Source: Caulobacter sp. UNC358MFTsu5.1 (GTDB lineage: Bacteria > Pseudomonadota > Alphaproteobacteria > Caulobacterales > Caulobacteraceae). From it: 64,000 bases of DNA. Position 1 is the stretch's first letter. Every line of letters begins with the position of its first letter. The DNA is taken from positions 186,001 to 250,000 of the forward strand of contig NZ_JONW01000011.1 of NCBI RefSeq assembly GCF_000712075.1, given 5' to 3'. This document shows positions 60,615 through 64,000 of the stretch, piece by piece. Below the pieces are notes generated by a model, which saw only the letters and a list, made by a program, of their open reading frames with translations, made no database searches and was not told where the DNA came from. A program made the position numbers and the translations under genes.

Positions 60615-61528
60615 CCCATCCCTACGCCCGCGAGGACTACGCCGCCACGCTCGGCCACATCGGGCGACCCGTCGCCGTGCCCGAGTGGGACACATGGGTG
60701 CTGGCGCGGGCCACGCCCTGCGGGACACGCGAGGACGCGATCGGGCCCTATCCGCTCACCATCCTGGCGGACCAGGCCGATCTCGCCGGCGGCCTGGCGC
60801 GGCTGAAGGCGGAAGGCCTGGTCTCGGCGGTGCTGGTGGTGGAGGGCCGTCTGGGGCCGCCGACTTCGGTGCTGGAGGCCGCCTTCGACTTCGCCCGCCC
60901 GTTCAAGTCGCATCAGATCCTCGACCGCGACCTGGGGCCGTTCGCCTACGCCAAGCATCATCGCTACGAGATCAAGCGCGCCCACGGGCGGGTGACGGCG
61001 AAGGAGATCGCCCTGGGCGACCACCTGCCGGCGTGGCGGGCGCTCTATGGCGAGCTGGTCGCCCGGCACGGCCTTTCCGGCACGCATGTCTTCCCGCCCG
61101 AACACTACGCCCTGCTGGCCGCCCTGCCCGGGGTGCGGACCTTCGCGGCCTTCATCGAGGACCGGATGGTCTCGGCCCATGTGTTCGTCACCCATGAGGG
61201 GCACGCCATCAGCCACCTCGCCGCGTCCACGCCCGAGGGCTACGCCGCCGGCGCGGCCTACGCCGTCAACGACATGGCGTCGCGGAGCCTGGACGACTGC
61301 CGGGTGATCAATTTCGCCGGCGGGGCGGGGGTGAACGACAATCCCGACGACGGATTGGTCCGGTTCAAGAGGGGGTTCGCGAACACGGTCGCGCCCGCAC
61401 GCCTGTGCGGCGCGGTGCTCGACGCGGACGCTTATCGGGCCTTGAGCGCCGACAGGGTGGACAGCGGCTTCTTCCCTGCCTACCGGGGACATCGCAAGGT
61501 GGAGCAGGTCAATGAACATCAAGGGTAA
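60611..61528 (+). CDS. GNAT/FemAB-like acyltransferase
   Basis: The 305-residue product resembles the GNAT-fold proteins of polysaccharide clusters that are distantly related to FemAB. It has HHRYEIKRAHGRVTAKEIAL near residue 117, HVFVTHEGHAISHLAASTPE near residue 194 and INFAGGAGVNDNPDDGLVRF near residue 236. FKRGFAN is a common end motif of this group. It may N-acylate an amino sugar. It overlaps both neighbours (ATGA upstream, 17 bases downstream). Confidence 0.7.
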   Translation: MTHPYAREDYAATLGHIGRPVAVPEWDTWVLARATPCGTREDAIGPYPLTILADQADLAGGLARLKAEGLVSAVLVVEGRLGPPTSVLEAAFDFARPFKSHQILDRDLGPFAYAKHHRYEIKRAHGRVTAKEIALGDHLPAWRALYGELVARHGLSGTHVFPPEHYALLAALPGVRTFAAFIEDRMVSAHVFVTHEGHAISHLAASTPEGYAAGAAYAVNDMASRSLDDCRVINFAGGAGVNDNPDDGLVRFKRGFANTVAPARLCGAVLDADAYRALSADRVDSGFFPAYRGHRKVEQVNEHQG

Positions 61529-62072
61529 GATCGTCACGTTGCGCGCCATCGAGGAGGCGGACCTGCCGACCCTGCATCGGTGGGGCAACGATCCCGACCT
61601 GTGGTCGATGCTGGGCGGGTGGCACTTCCCCACCTCGCTGCGCCAGACCCAGCAATGGTTCGAGCGGCTGGCCGGCGATCCCCTGAACCAGCGCTTCGCG
61701 ATCGAGGTCCCCGGCGACGGGCTGGTCGGGACGGCCAACCTCGTGGACATCGACTGGAAGAACAAGAACGCCTTCCACGGCATGATGATCGGCGATCCGA
61801 ACATGCGCGGCCGGGGCGTCGGGGTGGACGTGATCATGGCCACCATGCGTTACGCCTTCGACGAGCTGGGCCTGCGCCGGCTGGACGGGTCGATGATCGC
61901 CTACAACGAGGCCTCGACCGGGGTCTATTGCGGCAAGTGCGGCTGGAAGGAAGAGGGCCGTCAGCGTGACTGGTACTTCCGGGGCGGCCGCTTCTGGGAC
62001 CGGATCATGGTGGGCGTGACCAGCGACGACTACCGGGCCCTGCTGGCCGCCAAAGACTATTGGCAGGGGTAG
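61512..62072 (+). CDS. GNAT acetyltransferase, RimJ/RimL-type
   Basis: The 186-residue product has the GNAT core: VTLRAIEEADLPTLHRWGND near residue 8 and the acetyl-CoA loop NMRGRGVGVDVIMATMRYAF near residues 98-117. GVYCGKCGWKEEG near residue 138 follows. The sequence is like acetyltransferases that modify 4-amino sugars (PseH-like) and like RimL; I cannot separate them. It follows the first GNAT gene with overlap. Confidence 0.82.
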   Translation: MNIKGKIVTLRAIEEADLPTLHRWGNDPDLWSMLGGWHFPTSLRQTQQWFERLAGDPLNQRFAIEVPGDGLVGTANLVDIDWKNKNAFHGMMIGDPNMRGRGVGVDVIMATMRYAFDELGLRRLDGSMIAYNEASTGVYCGKCGWKEEGRQRDWYFRGGRFWDRIMVGVTSDDYRALLAAKDYWQG

Positions 62073-62077
62073 GTCGC

Positions 62078-63010
62078 GTGGCGGACTGGAAACAACTCGG
62101 CGCGATCTTCGTCCCCAACGGCGAGCTCGACTGGTCCAAGACCCACGCCCAGGCCCCGGCGGCCCTGCTGATGGGCGACCGCATCCGCGTCTATTACGGC
62201 GCCCGCGACGCCGACAACCGCAGCCGCACCAGCTTCTTCGAGTGCGACCGCGCCGATCCCACCCGTGTGCTGTACGTCCACGACCAGCCCGTTCTGGGCC
62301 TGGGCAAGCCGGGGACCCATGACGAGGACGGGGCCATCGGCAGCCAGGCGATGATGGTCGGCGACGAGATGTGGCTCTACTACGGCGGCGTCAGCCGCGG
62401 CGGCAATGTGCCGTATCGCATGTCGGTGGGCCTGGCGCGCAGCCGCGACGGGGGCCTGACCTTCGAGCGCGCCTTCGAGGGGCCGGTCGTCGACCGCACG
62501 CCCCATGAGCCCTACATGACCATGGCCCCCAACATCCTGATCGAGAACGGGGCCTGGACCATGTGGTACGGCTCGGGCACCGGCTGGGTCGAGATCGACG
62601 GCAAGTTCGAGCCGACCTACCAGATCAAGCTGGCCCGCTCGGACGACGGCCTGACCTGGCGACAGCTGAACCACGCCTGCATCCCCAAGCTCGATCCGCT
62701 GGAAGCCAACACCCGGCCCTCGGTCCTGCGCACGGGCGACGGCTACGAGATGTGGTTCTCGTACCGCAACAGCATCGGCTATCGCGACGGGACGGGCTCT
62801 TACCGCATCGGCCACGCCACCTCGACCGACGGCGTGGAGTGGGCCCGCCAGCCGGATCCGGAGGGGCTGAAGCCGACCGGCGAAGGCTGGAACAGCGCCA
62901 CGATGTCGTATCCCAGCGTGGTCGTCGCCGACGGCCGCAAGATCATGTTCCACAACGGCGACGGCTTCGGCCAGACCGGCGTCGGCTGTTCCGTCCTGGA
63001 GGACGCATGA
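62078..63010 (+). CDS. Five-bladed beta-propeller protein, GH43/GH130-like
   Basis: The 310-residue product has repeated propeller elements: RIRVYYGARDADNRSRTSFF near residue 34, MWLYYGGVSRGGNVPYRMSV near residue 99, TMWYGSGTGW near residue 165 and MWFSYRNSIGYRDG near residue 227. The layout is that of GH43/GH130 enzymes, but I cannot confirm the catalytic acids. In a biosynthetic operon it may hydrolyse or phosphorolyse a sugar or only bind it. The GTG start lies five bases after the GNAT stop, and the end overlaps the next gene. Confidence 0.75.
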   Translation: MADWKQLGAIFVPNGELDWSKTHAQAPAALLMGDRIRVYYGARDADNRSRTSFFECDRADPTRVLYVHDQPVLGLGKPGTHDEDGAIGSQAMMVGDEMWLYYGGVSRGGNVPYRMSVGLARSRDGGLTFERAFEGPVVDRTPHEPYMTMAPNILIENGAWTMWYGSGTGWVEIDGKFEPTYQIKLARSDDGLTWRQLNHACIPKLDPLEANTRPSVLRTGDGYEMWFSYRNSIGYRDGTGSYRIGHATSTDGVEWARQPDPEGLKPTGEGWNSATMSYPSVVVADGRKIMFHNGDGFGQTGVGCSVLEDA

Positions 63011-64000
63011 CCATCCTCGTCTTCCCCTCGGCCCTCGAGGCGGCCGCCAAGTTCGCCCGCGAAGCCCACCAGTGGGGTCGCCGCGTCGTCGGGGCCTCGT
63101 CGCTGGAGCAGGACCCCAACGCCGGCGCCTTCGACGCCTGGGGGCGGCTGCCGTTCATCGGCGCGCCCGACTTCTTCGACGCCCTGGCGGCCCTGGTCGC
63201 CCGCGAAGGGGTCACCGACGTCTTCACGCCGCACGCCGCCACCTTCCACCTGTTCGAACAGGCCCTGCCGGAGCGCCTGCCGGGCGTGCGGCTGATGGGG
63301 CCGGGTCCCTTCAAGCGCCAGATGGACCGCGTGAGCGCCGCCCTGGCCGACGGTCGGGCGGGCCTGGAGACCATCGCGGCCATCGCCGGCGCCCCCTCGT
63401 CGCTGCCGGCCGAACTGGTGGGCGGGATCCTGGCCCAGGCCGAGACCATCCACGGCGAATGCTCGCGCGAGAAGATCCTGGCGATCTGCGGCGTCGTGCC
63501 CCTGGCGCCCAAGGGCGACATCGTCGAGATCGGCGCCCTGTTCGGCAAGAGCAGCTACGTCTTCAACCGCGTGGGCACCTATTGCGGCGTGGGCGCGACC
63601 CTGTGCGTCGATCCGTGGGACCTGGGCCTGTCGGTCCAGACCGACGCCCCGGTGCTGATCCAGGAGGCCTCCGGCGGCTGGGACTGGAACCTCGTCCGCA
63701 CGGGCTTCCTGCTGGCTATGCTGGGCTGCTCGGCGGGCGACTTCAACTACCTGCCCATGACCTCGGCCGACGCCCATCGGCGCTATGTCGAGGATCGCGC
63801 GGTGACCTCGCCCGAGTTCGGATCGACGACCCTGGCCGGGTCGATCGCCGTGCTGCACCTGGACGGCAACCACGACGAGGCGGCCGTGGCCGAGGACTTC
63901 GCGCTGTGGAGCCCCCTGGTGGCGCCCGACGGCTGGGTGATCTTCGACGACTACCACTGGCCGCACGGCGACGGGCCGCGCAAGGTCGCCGACCGGGCCA
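63007..64000 (+). CDS. Pre-ATP-grasp-like/methyltransferase fusion, 3' end outside
   Basis: The visible 331 residues have two parts. Residues 1-110 (MTILVFPSALEAAAKFAREA, then GVTDVFTPHAATFHLFEQAL) look like the Rossmann-type pre-ATP-grasp domain. Residues 165 on look like a class I methyltransferase of the Methyltransf_24 type: GDIVEIGALFGKSSYVFNRV near residue 176, CVDPWDLG near residue 203, and LHLDGNHDEAAV with GWVIFDDYHWP near residue 310. The frame is open at the right edge. It overlaps the propeller gene by ATGA. Confidence 0.65.
   Translation, partial: MTILVFPSALEAAAKFAREAHQWGRRVVGASSLEQDPNAGAFDAWGRLPFIGAPDFFDALAALVAREGVTDVFTPHAATFHLFEQALPERLPGVRLMGPGPFKRQMDRVSAALADGRAGLETIAAIAGAPSSLPAELVGGILAQAETIHGECSREKILAICGVVPLAPKGDIVEIGALFGKSSYVFNRVGTYCGVGATLCVDPWDLGLSVQTDAPVLIQEASGGWDWNLVRTGFLLAMLGCSAGDFNYLPMTSADAHRRYVEDRAVTSPEFGSTTLAGSIAVLHLDGNHDEAAVAEDFALWSPLVAPDGWVIFDDYHWPHGDGPRKVADRA

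Overview
The window is a piece of a GC-rich alphaproteobacterial chromosome that I would place in Caulobacter or a very close relative. The diagnostic blocks are the adjacent cell-cycle regulators divK and pleD, a holdfast polysaccharide (hfs) locus with C. crescentus-like gene content, the mreB-mreC-mreD-pbp2-rodA elongation operon, and candidate binding sites for the Caulobacter regulator CtrA. Coding density is high, operons are tight with many ATGA or GTGA overlaps, and third codon positions are mostly G or C.

Left part (1-20 kb). After the tail of an EamA permease comes the mre/rod operon on the plus strand. A secreted DUF3224 protein, DNA polymerase IV and a HAD protein lie on the minus strand, followed by divK-pleD on the plus strand. 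Next are a glutaminyl-peptide cyclotransferase, rpmG with a clear terminator, a DUF6265 protein and a Nudix hydrolase (minus strand), an M20 amidohydrolase and an SGNH esterase (plus), RNase R plus a small Cys-rich protein (minus), and an ArsR regulator with an SDR gene behind a palindromic operator.

Middle part (20-36 kb). A long minus-strand run goes pyrB, a dihydroorotase-like gene that has lost catalytic residues (pyrX/pyrC'), a membrane protein, plsY, dprA, a DUF4160/DUF2442 pair and topA. ruvX diverges from gatC-gatA. gatB lies further on, separated by a Pro/Ala-rich membrane protein gene and a DUF559 endonuclease gene framed by inverted repeats. Secreted low-complexity and RcnB-like proteins and a glutathione S-transferase follow.

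Right part (36-64 kb). The holdfast locus spans 36.8-47.8 kb: hfsD diverges from hfsA-hfsB-hfsC, and hfsE-hfsF-hfsG-hfsH run on the minus strand. These supply lipid-linked sugar initiation, flipping, polymerisation, deacetylation and export. tRNA-Ser(GCU) follows. A dctB/dctD two-component pair then diverges from dctA, a TonB-dependent receptor and an alpha/beta hydrolase, which looks like a regulated outer-to-inner-membrane route for a C4-dicarboxylate-related substrate. The window ends inside a seven-gene, tightly overlapping operon (57.67-64.0 kb and beyond) with two DegT-type aminotransferases, an SDR, two GNAT acetyltransferases, a beta-propeller protein and a pre-ATP-grasp-like/methyltransferase fusion. 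It probably makes or modifies a surface sugar or a small glycoconjugate.

Intergenic palindromic repeats are a theme. At least four families are visible. One of them frames the DUF559 nuclease gene and recurs without a gene at 42.34-42.49 kb. Another forms a perfect 33-bp stem that overlaps the pyrX ribosome binding site.
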